Positions 1 through 6,282 of a DNA stretch of 6,801 bases are shown one piece after another (position 1 is the first letter of the stretch; each line of letters opens with the position of its first letter). The stretch spans positions 1-6,801 of the forward strand of contig JASHRR010000709.1 in the NCBI GenBank assembly GCA_030037185.1. Reading direction: 5' to 3'. Source of the DNA: Xanthobacteraceae bacterium (GTDB lineage Bacteria > Pseudomonadota > Alphaproteobacteria > Rhizobiales > Xanthobacteraceae). Under the pieces are notes generated by a model. It was not told the origin of the DNA, made no database searches, and saw nothing but the letters and a program-made list of their open reading frames with translations. The position numbers and the translations under genes were made by a program.

Positions 1-357
1 CCCGCGCTTGGCGGCGCGCTCGCGACCGACGCCGAGCATTTGCTCGTTGATGTCGCAAACCGTCGTCCGGGTGCCTGCGCCCCCCGCCTCGACGATCCGG
101 AACCCGACGTCGCCAGTGCCGCCGGCTGCGTCCAGCACCGAAAAGGACCGCTCGTTGCGGGGCGGATTTACCGCCGTCACCAGGATGTCCTTCCACACCC
201 GGTGGAGGCCGCCGGACATCAGGTCATTCATCAGGTCATAGCGCGGGGCGACCTTGTCAAAGACTTCATCGACCATCGCCTGTTTGTGCTCGATGCCCAC
301 CGTACGAAAGCCGAAATGCGTCTGGCGACTGGGTGGTGCGCCGTTCGTTGCCGTCAT
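1..357 (-). CDS. ubiE: UbiE, demethylmenaquinone/2-polyprenyl-6-methoxy-benzoquinol C-methyltransferase, 5' part (runs off left edge)
   Basis: SAM-dependent C-methyltransferase of ubiquinone (and, where present, menaquinone) biosynthesis; it acts on the membrane-associated prenylated quinol ring from the cytoplasm. The 119 visible codons read from ATG at 357 to base 1 without a stop. Residues 14-20 read HFGFRTV. The segment at about 33-50 ([18 protein letters not shown]) is the UbiE signature. SAM motif I is [14 protein letters not shown] at 74-87, followed by [16 protein letters not shown] at 100-115. The family is usually about 250-265 aa, so roughly the C-terminal half is outside the window. 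The ATG at 357 is preceded by GAGG with a 9-nt gap; an in-frame ATG at 372 lacks a comparable site and contains that GAGG, so 357 is preferred. In many alphaproteobacteria ubiE is followed by ubiB and coaBC and lies next to mutM. Here mutM is 3.2 kb away. The identification is secure; the neighbourhood statement is general knowledge. Confidence 0.95.
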   Translation of the reverse strand, partial: MTATNGAPPSRQTHFGFRTVGIEHKQAMVDEVFDKVAPRYDLMNDLMSGGLHRVWKDILVTAVNPPRNERSFSVLDAAGGTGDVGFRIVEAGGAGTRTTVCDINEQMLGVGRERAAKRG

Positions 358-366
358 GGCAATCAC

Positions 367-370
367 CCTC
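367..370 (-). promoter_or_regulatory. Ribosome binding site of ubiE (decides the start)
   Basis: GAGG on the minus strand, 9 nt before the ATG at 357. It lies inside the first codons of an alternative in-frame start at 372, which argues for the downstream ATG. Confidence 0.5.
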
Positions 371-488
371 ATGGCGCCGGGACCATAGCCTGGAAGGCGC
401 GGAGGCGCTATCAAATCCGCGGTTCAAGGTGAACGACAGCGGTCGTCTAACCGACTGATAGCGCGACATAAATGCAGACCCGGCGGCC

Positions 489-517
489 TTCGTAACGATG
501 TTTCCTAGCGCTGTCAA
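489..517 (-). promoter_or_regulatory. Candidate sigma-70-type promoter of ubiE
   Basis: On the minus strand a perfect TTGACA (512-517) is followed after 17 nt by TACGAA (489-494), a weak -10 matching three of six consensus bases. Transcription would start near 482 and give a leader of about 125 nt before the ubiE ATG. The perfect -35 and ideal spacing support it; the weak -10 and long leader count against it. No other comparable pair was seen in 358-759. Confidence 0.35.
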
Positions 518-759
518 AGGCCAATAGGCGCGCGGGAGCGGGCCGGCGCGCCGCCGCCGTTCTGTTAAGCTTCGGTGCTGGATGGTTCCCGCTGTCCTCG
601 CGCTCTCAGGCCCGCCCCACCACGCGGCTGTTTGCCGGTCGCACTCAACGCAGCGGACCGTGGCCGCCGACGCACGGGCGCGCCCGCGACGAGCGCGGCG
701 AACCTCACGGTCGCATTATCGTGGTGTCCGCCACGCCCTAAGTTCGGGCGATGTCGGAC

Positions 760-1194
760 TCAGCCGGGCACGATCGGCGACATTCGCTGTTCGGGGTGTG
801 TGATGGTGTTTTCGTTGAACCGTGGGAGGTCATCGTCGATCTCCAGCCACGGCAACTTGGCGCTTATGCACTGATGGAAGGTCGGACGGACACGAGCAGG
901 CTCGTCCAACCGGCCGATGCCAATCGACAGCAAGTCTCGATTGCCCATGTCGAAGTAGACGCACCCCCGACAAGAGCCGCAAATCATGCCTTGGCCCAGA
1001 CGCTCCCAGGGTTCGGCGACGAGCTCGCCGCTGAGCAAACTAAATGCAGCTCTCGGGACATGAACGAACGCAAAAACCGGCGCGCCAGTACTTTTGCGAC
1101 ATCGGTTGCAGTGGCAATAGCCCGCATCGAACACCTCGGTGATCTCGAAGCGCACCGCATCGCAGGGACAGCCGCCTCCGAGACGAATACTCAT
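760..1194 (-). CDS. GFA/CENP-V family zinc protein (glutathione-dependent formaldehyde-activating-like)
   Basis: A 144-aa protein of the GFA (CENP-V/GFA) fold, a small cytoplasmic zinc domain. The founding member, Gfa, was reported to promote addition of formaldehyde to glutathione, but most family members have no known substrate, so only the fold is assigned. Three cysteine clusters appear in the expected order: C9-x-C11 in the GGGCPCDAVRFE opening, C27-x-C29-x2-C32 in CHCNRCRKSTGAP, and C72-x2-C75. Typical family segments follow: HVPRAAF at 45-51, RLDEPARVRP at 95-104, and LPWLEIDDDLPRF at 114-126. An extra Cys (C78) sits where the family usually has Gly-Thr after the last CxxC. The start is ATG at 1194 because GGAGGT lies 4 nt upstream; a GTG at 1206 would overlap that site. 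The gene points toward ubiE, 402 bp away. Length matches the family. Confidence 0.85.
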   Translation of the reverse strand: MSIRLGGGCPCDAVRFEITEVFDAGYCHCNRCRKSTGAPVFAFVHVPRAAFSLLSGELVAEPWERLGQGMICGSCRGCVYFDMGNRDLLSIGIGRLDEPARVRPTFHQCISAKLPWLEIDDDLPRFNENTITHPEQRMSPIVPG

Positions 1195-1198
1195 GGTG

Positions 1199-1204
1199 AC
1201 CTCC
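1199..1204 (-). promoter_or_regulatory. Shine-Dalgarno site of the GFA gene (decides the start)
   Basis: GGAGGT on the minus strand, 4 nt before the ATG at 1194. It is a near-perfect anti-16S match. It overlaps the alternative in-frame GTG at 1206, so that longer start is unlikely. Confidence 0.65.
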
Positions 1205-1252
1205 ACCGTCCCTCAGCCTTCATCGGCATTGCTGATCCCGGCGGGACGGAGT

Positions 1253-1281
1253 CGTATCTTCTGAACTATCGATAAAATCAA
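1253..1281 (-). promoter_or_regulatory. Candidate promoter of the GFA gene
   Basis: An AT-rich patch upstream of the GFA gene in an otherwise GC-rich region. On the minus strand TTGATT (1276-1281) is followed after 17 nt by GATACG (1253-1258). This gives four and three consensus matches and a predicted leader of about 50 nt. Placement is good, but the match is weak. Confidence 0.3.
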
Positions 1282-1337
1282 CATAATTTCGCCTGTCCGC
1301 GGAGGTGTTGGTCGCAGCAGACGAGACCGCCGGCAAG

Positions 1338-1361
1338 GTGCTGGCGTAGCCGGGCCAGCAC
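1338..1361. repeat. Perfect 8-bp inverted repeat (hairpin), 8-nt loop
   Basis: GTGCTGGC at 1338-1345 pairs exactly with GCCAGCAC at 1354-1361. No T-run follows on either strand, so it does not look like an intrinsic terminator. It lies upstream of the GFA gene and could be a regulatory or remnant palindrome; function is unknown. Confidence 0.5.
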
Positions 1362-1959
1362 ATACGCACACACTCATGCAGGGGCATATCTCATGGCCGT
1401 GGCGCCGGGCTTCACGCTGCGCCTATCGAGGCCGATTCATCATATCGTTTGTGACGAGTTCCGGCTGCTGCCGGTCATGCGATAATCGTTGCTCTTGCCC
1501 CGTCGTCGCAGTCGATCAGGGTATACTGATGTTTGCCATCGCTGCGGCAGCTTCGGCGAGAAACGACGGCGGTTTGCCCCGCAAAGACGAGCGGTGGCGA
1601 CGGACGCAATTTGGCGATCCGCTCAAACGTCTTGGCGTGCTGCCACGCTTCACCTGACCTATACTCGGCTATCGTCTGTTGCGCCGACGGCACGCCGATA
1701 TGATCAAAATGGAAGACCTGGACGTTGTTAGACCGCGGGACAATAGGTCGCCGTAAACATGACCGCACCGGTGCGCGACCTGCGCATGTCGAAGCGCCGC
1801 ACATCATCGAATTGTCGGCCTTGGTCTGGAAACGTTGCGGCCGCCCCCCACCTGATCTGTTGGCGCCGGTCCTTCCGTACGGCTGAAGCCTTAGGGTAAC
1901 GTGGGCGGCAATTCGGCTCCGGGGCGTTCAGGTTCAATTCGTTCGGCGTAGCGAGGCGT

Positions 1960-1980
1960 TTGCCCGGTTCTCGCGGGCAA
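1960..1980. repeat. Perfect 7-bp inverted repeat upstream of the kinase gene
   Basis: TTGCCCG at 1960-1966 pairs exactly with CGGGCAA at 1974-1980 across a 7-nt loop. It ends 65 bp before the kinase start codon. It could be an operator-like palindrome or a leader hairpin; there is no T-run. Function is not shown by the sequence. Confidence 0.45.
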
Positions 1981-2045
1981 CCGAGTGAAAGTCTTCGAGA
2001 AATTCGCGGGAGATATGCGGACCGACGGCAGGAGCCCGACGACTC

Positions 2046-3566
2046 ATGAGAAGGAACAAAGAGTTGGCCCTGTTCGAGGATGATTGCGAAATGCGGCGCC
2101 ACGCCGACGTCGCCCTGCGACTGCAACGGATCAGCACCCTGCTCATTCGCGAGGGTAGTAACGACGCATTGTATGAGCACGTCCTCGACGCTGCGATTGA
2201 TTTGATGTCCGCCGACGTGGGGAGTATGCAGCTATTTCACCCGGAACGAGGTGAACTCAAGCTGCTTGCTGCGAGAGGATTGGATCGTGAATCGGCCGCT
2301 CACTGGGAATGGGTTCGTCCCGATTCCGCCACCACCTGTGGCATGGCATTATCCGCCGGATGTCGGGTGATCGTGCCGGACATCGAGACCAGCGAAGCCC
2401 TGGCGCCCACGGCTGACCTCAACGCGCTTCGTCGGGCAGGCATTCGCGCCTGCCAGTCGACACCACTTGTCGCGCGGTCAGGCCGCCTGTTGGGGATGAT
2501 TTCGACCCACTGGCGAAGGCCATATCGCCCCACTGAACGAGAGCTGCAGCCAGTGGACGTGCTTGCTCGACAAGCCGCCGACCTCATTGAGCGTAATGAG
2601 GTGGAAAATGCGTTGCGCGAGAGTAAGGAACAGTTTCGGTGGATTGCTTCCATTGTCGAGTTCAGTGATGACGCAATTCTCAGCAAGAACCTCGATGGTA
2701 TCATCACCAGCTGGAACAAGGGCGCGGAGCGGCTCTTTGGCTATTTGGCCGAGGAGGTCATCGGCAAACCAGTGACGTTCCTGATCCCATCAGAGCGCCG
2801 CTCTGAGGATGTTGCGATTATCGAGCGTATCCGGCGCGGTGATCGCGTCGATCATTATGAAACCATTCGCCGACGCAAGGATGGAAGCTTGATCGATGTT
2901 TCGCTGACCGTTTCGCCGATGAGAGATGGGGCAGGCAAGGTCGTCGGCGCTGCCAAGATTGCTCGCGATATTACCGAGCGCAAGCGAAGTGAGGTGCAAC
3001 TTTCTGCTCTCGCTCGCGAGGCGGAACACCGAGCCAAAAACCTGTTGGCAAATGTCAAGGCAATAGTGCAGCTTTCACAAGCTGGCACGCCCGCTGGTCT
3101 CAAGGAGGCAATCGCCGGGCGCATCGCGGCGCTTGCAAGTGTCCATTCGCTGTTCGTTCAGTCACGCTGGACAGGAGCGGAGCTGGGCCAGCTCGTCAAG
3201 CAGGAGCTGTCGCCCTATTCCCGCGACGGGGAGATGCGCACGCAGATTGACGGGCCGGCCGTCATGCTGAAGCAAGACGTGGCACAGGCGATCGCCGTGG
3301 TCCTGCACGAGTTGGCCACAAACGCCGCAAAGTACGGTGCTCTATCCGCGGCGACCGGTCAGGTTCGTGTCGCGTGGTCGCGCGCAGCAGGCGGACAGCT
3401 CGAACTGCGCTGGAGCGAGCTCGGAGGTCCACCCGTCAAGCCGCCGACGCGCAAGGGTTTTGGCACCCATGTGATGGAGACCATGATACGGGGCCACGTG
3501 GCAGGCGACGTGCGGCTCGCTTGGCACGCTGAGGGTCTCGCCTGCGAAATCATCCTGCCGACATAA
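2046..3566 (+). CDS. Soluble GAF-PAS sensor histidine kinase of the HWE family
   Basis: A 506-aa cytoplasmic sensor kinase that should autophosphorylate on His and pass the phosphate to a response regulator. A GAF domain spans about 38-173, ending in QSTPLVARSGRLLGMISTHW. A PAS domain follows at about 192-270 (SDDAILSKNLDGIITSWNKG at 207-226), with a PAC segment at 271-314 ending in DITERKR. The catalytic part shows the phosphoacceptor His328 in EAEHRAKN, the N-box HELATNAAKYGAL at 421-433, the W456-S-E458 followed by GGP, and the GFGT glycine loop at 471-474. H421, W456 and E458 are the residues that name the HWE family. No signal peptide or membrane segment is seen, so the signal is probably intracellular; the ligand is unknown. 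ATG 2046 has AGGAG 11 nt upstream; ATG 2091 is a weaker alternative. No response regulator is present in the window. HWE and related kinases often feed the PhyR general stress pathway, but a link here is only inference. Confidence 0.93.
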   Translation: MRRNKELALFEDDCEMRRHADVALRLQRISTLLIREGSNDALYEHVLDAAIDLMSADVGSMQLFHPERGELKLLAARGLDRESAAHWEWVRPDSATTCGMALSAGCRVIVPDIETSEALAPTADLNALRRAGIRACQSTPLVARSGRLLGMISTHWRRPYRPTERELQPVDVLARQAADLIERNEVENALRESKEQFRWIASIVEFSDDAILSKNLDGIITSWNKGAERLFGYLAEEVIGKPVTFLIPSERRSEDVAIIERIRRGDRVDHYETIRRRKDGSLIDVSLTVSPMRDGAGKVVGAAKIARDITERKRSEVQLSALAREAEHRAKNLLANVKAIVQLSQAGTPAGLKEAIAGRIAALASVHSLFVQSRWTGAELGQLVKQELSPYSRDGEMRTQIDGPAVMLKQDVAQAIAVVLHELATNAAKYGALSAATGQVRVAWSRAAGGQLELRWSELGGPPVKPPTRKGFGTHVMETMIRGHVAGDVRLAWHAEGLACEIILPT

Positions 3567-3586
3567 CTTGTAAGTCCAAGGTGAAC

Positions 3587-3590
3587 AGGA
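3587..3590 (+). promoter_or_regulatory. Ribosome binding site of mutM
   Basis: AGGA with a 9-nt gap to the GTG start at 3600. It supports the GTG, which is also required to place the catalytic Pro at position 2. It lies in the 33-bp gap after the kinase stop codon, where no promoter is visible. Confidence 0.5.
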
Positions 3591-3599
3591 AAACCTCTG

Positions 3600-4481
3600 G
3601 TGCCGGAACTCCCCGAGGTCGAAACCGTGCGGCGCGGACTTGCTCCGGTGATGGAGGGCGCCCGCATCACTCGGGTCGAGGCGCGGCGGCCGGATTTGCG
3701 CCGGCCGCTGCCGCCGGACTTCGCAAAGCGGCTGGAAGGTCAGACCGTGACGGCTGTCGGCCGCCGCGCCAAATACCTGACGGCGGACCTTGCGTCCGGT
3801 GACGTCCTGCTGATGCATCTCGGCATGTCGGGTTCGTTCCGGGTGAGCCACGAGGACGTGAACCGGAGGCCGGGCGAGTTCCATCATCCACGCCTGACGG
3901 CGCCAGCCCATGATCACGTGGTGTTCCACATGTCCTCCGGCGCCACCGTGACATTCAACGATCCGCGCCGGTTCGGCCTGATGCTCATCGTGCCGCGCAT
4001 TGAACTGGCGAGCCATCCGCTGATGCGCGAGGTGGGTCCCGAGCCGCTCGGCAACGCGTTCGACGCCAAGCTGCTGGCGGCCGCCTGCCGCAACAGGAAA
4101 ACGAGCCTCAAGGCCGTTCTCCTCGACCAGAGCGTGGTGGCCGGCCTCGGCAACATCTATGCGTGCGAGGCTCTGCACCGGGCGGGGCTGTCGCCAAGAC
4201 GCCGCGCCGCTACCATCGGCACGCGCGCAGGCGTCCCGAACGCCAGGGCGCTCGCGCTCGTTAACGCCATCAAGGCGGTGCTCAACGACGCCATCAAGGC
4301 CGGCGGGTCGTCGCTGCGCAATCATCGCCAGACCGACGGCGAGCTTGGCTACTTCCAGCACCATTTCCGCGTCTATGACCGCGCGGGCGAACCCTGCGTC
4401 ACGCCGCGATGCCGGGGTAAGGTGAGGCGGATCACGCAGAGCGGGCGATCGACGTTTTTTTGTCCAGTGTGTCAAAGATGA
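3600..4481 (+). CDS. mutM: MutM (Fpg), bifunctional formamidopyrimidine/8-oxoguanine DNA glycosylase and AP lyase
   Basis: Base-excision repair enzyme that removes 8-oxoguanine and formamidopyrimidines and cuts the abasic site by beta,delta-elimination. The 293 aa begin [14 protein letters not shown]: Pro2 is the Schiff-base nucleophile after Met removal and Glu3 the catalytic acid. Other family marks are Lys58 in [16 protein letters not shown] at 73-81, DPRRFG at 121-126, and [18 protein letters not shown] at 182-199 (helix-two-turns-helix). The C-terminal zinc finger uses C266, C271, C288 and C291 and carries Arg283 in QSGRST. The first cysteine pair is spaced CxxxxC rather than CxxC, a variant I know from alphaproteobacterial homologues. 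GTG is the only start that yields the PELPEV N-terminus. The gene follows the kinase after 33 bp and shares ATGA with the next gene. Codons are strongly GC-biased, more so than in the kinase. Confidence 0.97.
   Translation: MPELPEVETVRRGLAPVMEGARITRVEARRPDLRRPLPPDFAKRLEGQTVTAVGRRAKYLTADLASGDVLLMHLGMSGSFRVSHEDVNRRPGEFHHPRLTAPAHDHVVFHMSSGATVTFNDPRRFGLMLIVPRIELASHPLMREVGPEPLGNAFDAKLLAAACRNRKTSLKAVLLDQSVVAGLGNIYACEALHRAGLSPRRRAATIGTRAGVPNARALALVNAIKAVLNDAIKAGGSSLRNHRQTDGELGYFQHHFRVYDRAGEPCVTPRCRGKVRRITQSGRSTFFCPVCQR
4478..4481 (+). promoter_or_regulatory. ATGA stop-start overlap coupling mutM and the acyl-CoA synthetase
   Basis: The last A and the TGA stop of mutM are shared with the ATG of the synthetase. 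No strong Shine-Dalgarno sequence precedes the ATG. The arrangement is typical of re-initiation by ribosomes finishing the upstream gene, so the two proteins are probably made from one message. Confidence 0.6.
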
Positions 4482-6103
4482 TTGGCCAGCCCCTCCTGAC
4501 CCAACTCGCCGACTACGACGCGCTGTACCGGTATTTCCGCTGGCGGCTGCCGGCGACCTACAACATCGGCGTGGAGGCATGCGACCGCTGGGCTGATCTT
4601 GATCCCGGCCGCACCGCATTGATCGATGCTCATGGCGACGGGCATTGCGACAAGATCAGCTACGGCGCCCTGCGCGATGCCGCGAACCGGCTCGCCAATG
4701 CGTTGCGTGCGTTCGGCGTGCTGCGCGCCGATCGGGTGGCGATCCTGCTGCCGCAAGGTCCGGAGGTGGCGGTGAGCCACATCGCGATTTACAAGCTCGC
4801 GGCGATTGCGCTGCCGCTGGCGATGCTGTTCGGCATCGAAGCGATTTCGTACCGGCTGCGGAATTCCGGCGCCAAGGCGCTGATCACCAATGCCCAGGGT
4901 CTCGCCAAGCTCGCCGGCAGCGGCGATGCGCTGCCGGAGCTGGTGCTGTCGGTAGATGGCGCGGGCGCCAAGGCGCTGTCCTTCCACGAGACGATCGCGC
5001 GCGCATCGTCGGCATTCACGCCAGAAGTCACGGCGGCCGACGACCCGGCCCTGATGGTCTACACGTCGGGCACGACCGGCCAGCCCAAGGGCGCGTTGCA
5101 CGCGCACCGGGTGTTGATCGGCCATCAGCCCGGCATCGAAGTGCCGCATGAGTTCTTTCCCCAGCCCGGCGACCGGATGTGGACGCCGGCCGATTGGGCC
5201 TGGGCCGGCGGGCTGCTCAACTGCTTGCTGCCGGGGCTGCTCTACGGCGTGCCGGTGGTGGCGCGGCGGTTCGAACGCTTTGACCCCGAGGAGGCGTTCG
5301 CCGTGATGGCGCAAGCCGGCGTCCGCAACGCTTTCATTCCGCCGACCGCGCTGCGCATGATGCGCTCGGCGCCCGCGCCCCGCGGCCGCTACGCGGTGCA
5401 GCTACGCACGGTCGGATCAGGCGGCGAGGCGCTCGGCATCGAGACCTACGAATGGGGCAAGTCGGCACTCGGCCTCGTCATCAACGAATTCTACGGCCAG
5501 ACCGAGTGCAACCTGGTCGTCGGCTCCTGCGCGTCAATCGGCGTCAGCCGGCCAGGCGTGATGGGCAAGCCGATCCCGGGCCACGTTGTCGGCGTGATCG
5601 GGCCGGACGGCGCGCCACGCCGTCGCGGCGAAATCGGCGAGATCGCCATCAAGCGGCCCGATCCCGTGATGTTTCTGTCCTACTGGGGCAATCCTGATGC
5701 GACGCGCGAAAAATTCATCGGCGACTGGATGACGACGGGCGACCAGGGAGTGGTGGATGAGGACGGCTACATCGCGTTCCTCGGCCGCAACGACGATGTC
5801 ATCACGTCATCGGGCTATCGCATCGGCCCCGGCGAGATCGAGGATTGTCTCATCGGCCACCCTGCGGTGGCGCTCGCCGCCGTGATCGGCAAGCCCGACC
5901 CGCTGCGCAGCGAGATCGTCAAGGCGTTCGTGGTCCTCAAGCCTGGCGTGCCGGCGTCCGATGCGCTTGCGACGGAAATCCAGGAGTTCGTCAAACAGCG
6001 CCTCTCCGCCCACGAGTATCCGCGCGAAGTCACCTTCATTGACGAGATGCCGATGACGACGACCGGCAAGGTGATCCGGAGGCTGTTGCGGGAGCGAGGC
6101 TAG
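4478..6103 (+). CDS. AMP-forming acyl-CoA synthetase (medium-chain/MACS-like, substrate unknown)
   Basis: A 541-aa member of the ANL superfamily that should activate a carboxylic acid with ATP to an acyl-adenylate and then form the CoA thioester in the cytoplasm. The ATP-binding loop is [11 protein letters not shown] at 195-205. [10 protein letters not shown] at 336-345 is the motif before the adenine site. TTGDQG at 419-424 holds the Asp that contacts ribose, [20 protein letters not shown] at 436-455 is the hinge and A8 region, and Lys531 in TTTGKV is the catalytic Lys. PADWAWAGG at 237-245 is typical of the MACS/acetyl-CoA-synthetase-like branch. At 541 aa it is shorter than true acetyl-CoA synthetase (about 650), so a medium-chain or branched/aromatic acid is more likely; the substrate cannot be read off. 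ATG 4478 overlaps the mutM stop in ATGA and has little Shine-Dalgarno sequence, suggesting translational coupling. TTG 4460 and GTG 4469 are in-frame alternatives within mutM. Confidence 0.9.
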   Translation: MIGQPLLTQLADYDALYRYFRWRLPATYNIGVEACDRWADLDPGRTALIDAHGDGHCDKISYGALRDAANRLANALRAFGVLRADRVAILLPQGPEVAVSHIAIYKLAAIALPLAMLFGIEAISYRLRNSGAKALITNAQGLAKLAGSGDALPELVLSVDGAGAKALSFHETIARASSAFTPEVTAADDPALMVYTSGTTGQPKGALHAHRVLIGHQPGIEVPHEFFPQPGDRMWTPADWAWAGGLLNCLLPGLLYGVPVVARRFERFDPEEAFAVMAQAGVRNAFIPPTALRMMRSAPAPRGRYAVQLRTVGSGGEALGIETYEWGKSALGLVINEFYGQTECNLVVGSCASIGVSRPGVMGKPIPGHVVGVIGPDGAPRRRGEIGEIAIKRPDPVMFLSYWGNPDATREKFIGDWMTTGDQGVVDEDGYIAFLGRNDDVITSSGYRIGPGEIEDCLIGHPAVALAAVIGKPDPLRSEIVKAFVVLKPGVPASDALATEIQEFVKQRLSAHEYPREVTFIDEMPMTTTGKVIRRLLRERG

Positions 6104-6200
6104 GGTTGGCGATGGGAGGTGGACGCGCCTGATCCGCCGGCCCGCAGCAACATCGAGTCATGGTGCGGGCGTGTACGGGCGGTCTAGCCCTGCTTGCCGA

Positions 6201-6228
6201 CATGCCGACAACAAGCGCGGGCATGACA
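6201..6228. repeat. Repeat-like hairpin in convergent spacer, partial match to a dispersed Bradyrhizobium-type element
   Basis: CATGCC (6201-6206) pairs with GGCATG (6220-6225) across 13 nt. The right half, ACAAGCGCGGGCATGAC, matches from memory one arm of a small dispersed palindromic repeat frequent in Bradyrhizobium-like genomes, whereas the left arm has diverged. It sits in the 179-bp spacer between the convergent synthetase and aldolase genes, where it could act as a weak bidirectional terminator. There is no T-run. Confidence 0.4.
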
Positions 6229-6282
6229 GCAAATCACCGCCATATCCTGTTGTTTCGGCCTTCTCCAGCTGGATCAGGGCGT

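Larger units (their letters stand above)
358..759. other. Gene-free interval between the GFA gene and ubiE
   Basis: About 400 bp with no supportable gene. The short reading frames on both strands have no recognisable motif and are what a GC-rich sequence gives by chance. Apart from the candidate ubiE promoter and RBS, it holds a 12-bp GC-only palindrome (CGGGCGCGCCCG, 675-686) and a short 5-bp stem at 720-735. Neither is followed by a T-run, so no intrinsic terminator for the GFA gene can be claimed. Confidence 0.6.
1195..2045. other. Gene-poor stretch between the divergent GFA and kinase genes
   Basis: About 850 bp separating two divergently transcribed genes, with no reading frame I would call a gene. 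The longest candidates are a 93-aa plus-strand frame (1376-1657) and a 110-aa minus-strand frame (1475-1807). Both have atypical composition and no clear family motif. The minus frame has a stretch (residues about 28-80) that reads more like a real protein, with FDHIGVPS and PPLVFAG, and then turns into Arg/Ser-rich sequence. That would fit a decayed gene remnant, but I cannot name it. The stretch also holds the candidate GFA promoter and two perfect hairpins. It presumably contains the kinase promoter too, though no convincing -35/-10 pair was seen there. Confidence 0.55.

Noticed and set aside
675..686. 12-bp palindrome CGGGCGCGCCCG as a terminator or operator
   Set aside because: It consists only of G and C in a GC-rich stretch, has no loop or T-run, and is easily expected by chance.
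1195..1206. GTG at 1206 as start of the GFA gene
   Set aside because: It overlaps the GGAGGT that serves the ATG at 1194, and the extra four residues precede the usual family N-terminus.
751..1275. A 174-aa plus-strand frame opposite the GFA gene
   Set aside because: It is longer than the GFA gene, but the minus strand shows the complete ordered GFA cysteine pattern and a near-perfect Shine-Dalgarno site, whereas the plus frame has no family motif.
1475..1807. A minus-strand frame with PPLVFAG, reminiscent of class II DAHP synthase
   Set aside because: Only seven residues match. The expected upstream and downstream segments, including the GDCAESF motif, are absent, so the resemblance is probably chance.
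3342..4619. A 425-aa minus-strand open frame spanning the kinase end, mutM and the synthetase start
   Set aside because: It lies antisense to three genes with clear family motifs. Its composition (Arg/His/Ala-rich) is that of a complementary-strand shadow in GC-rich DNA.
4472..5314. A 280-aa minus-strand open frame over the synthetase
   Set aside because: Antisense shadow of the acyl-CoA synthetase; no recognisable motif.
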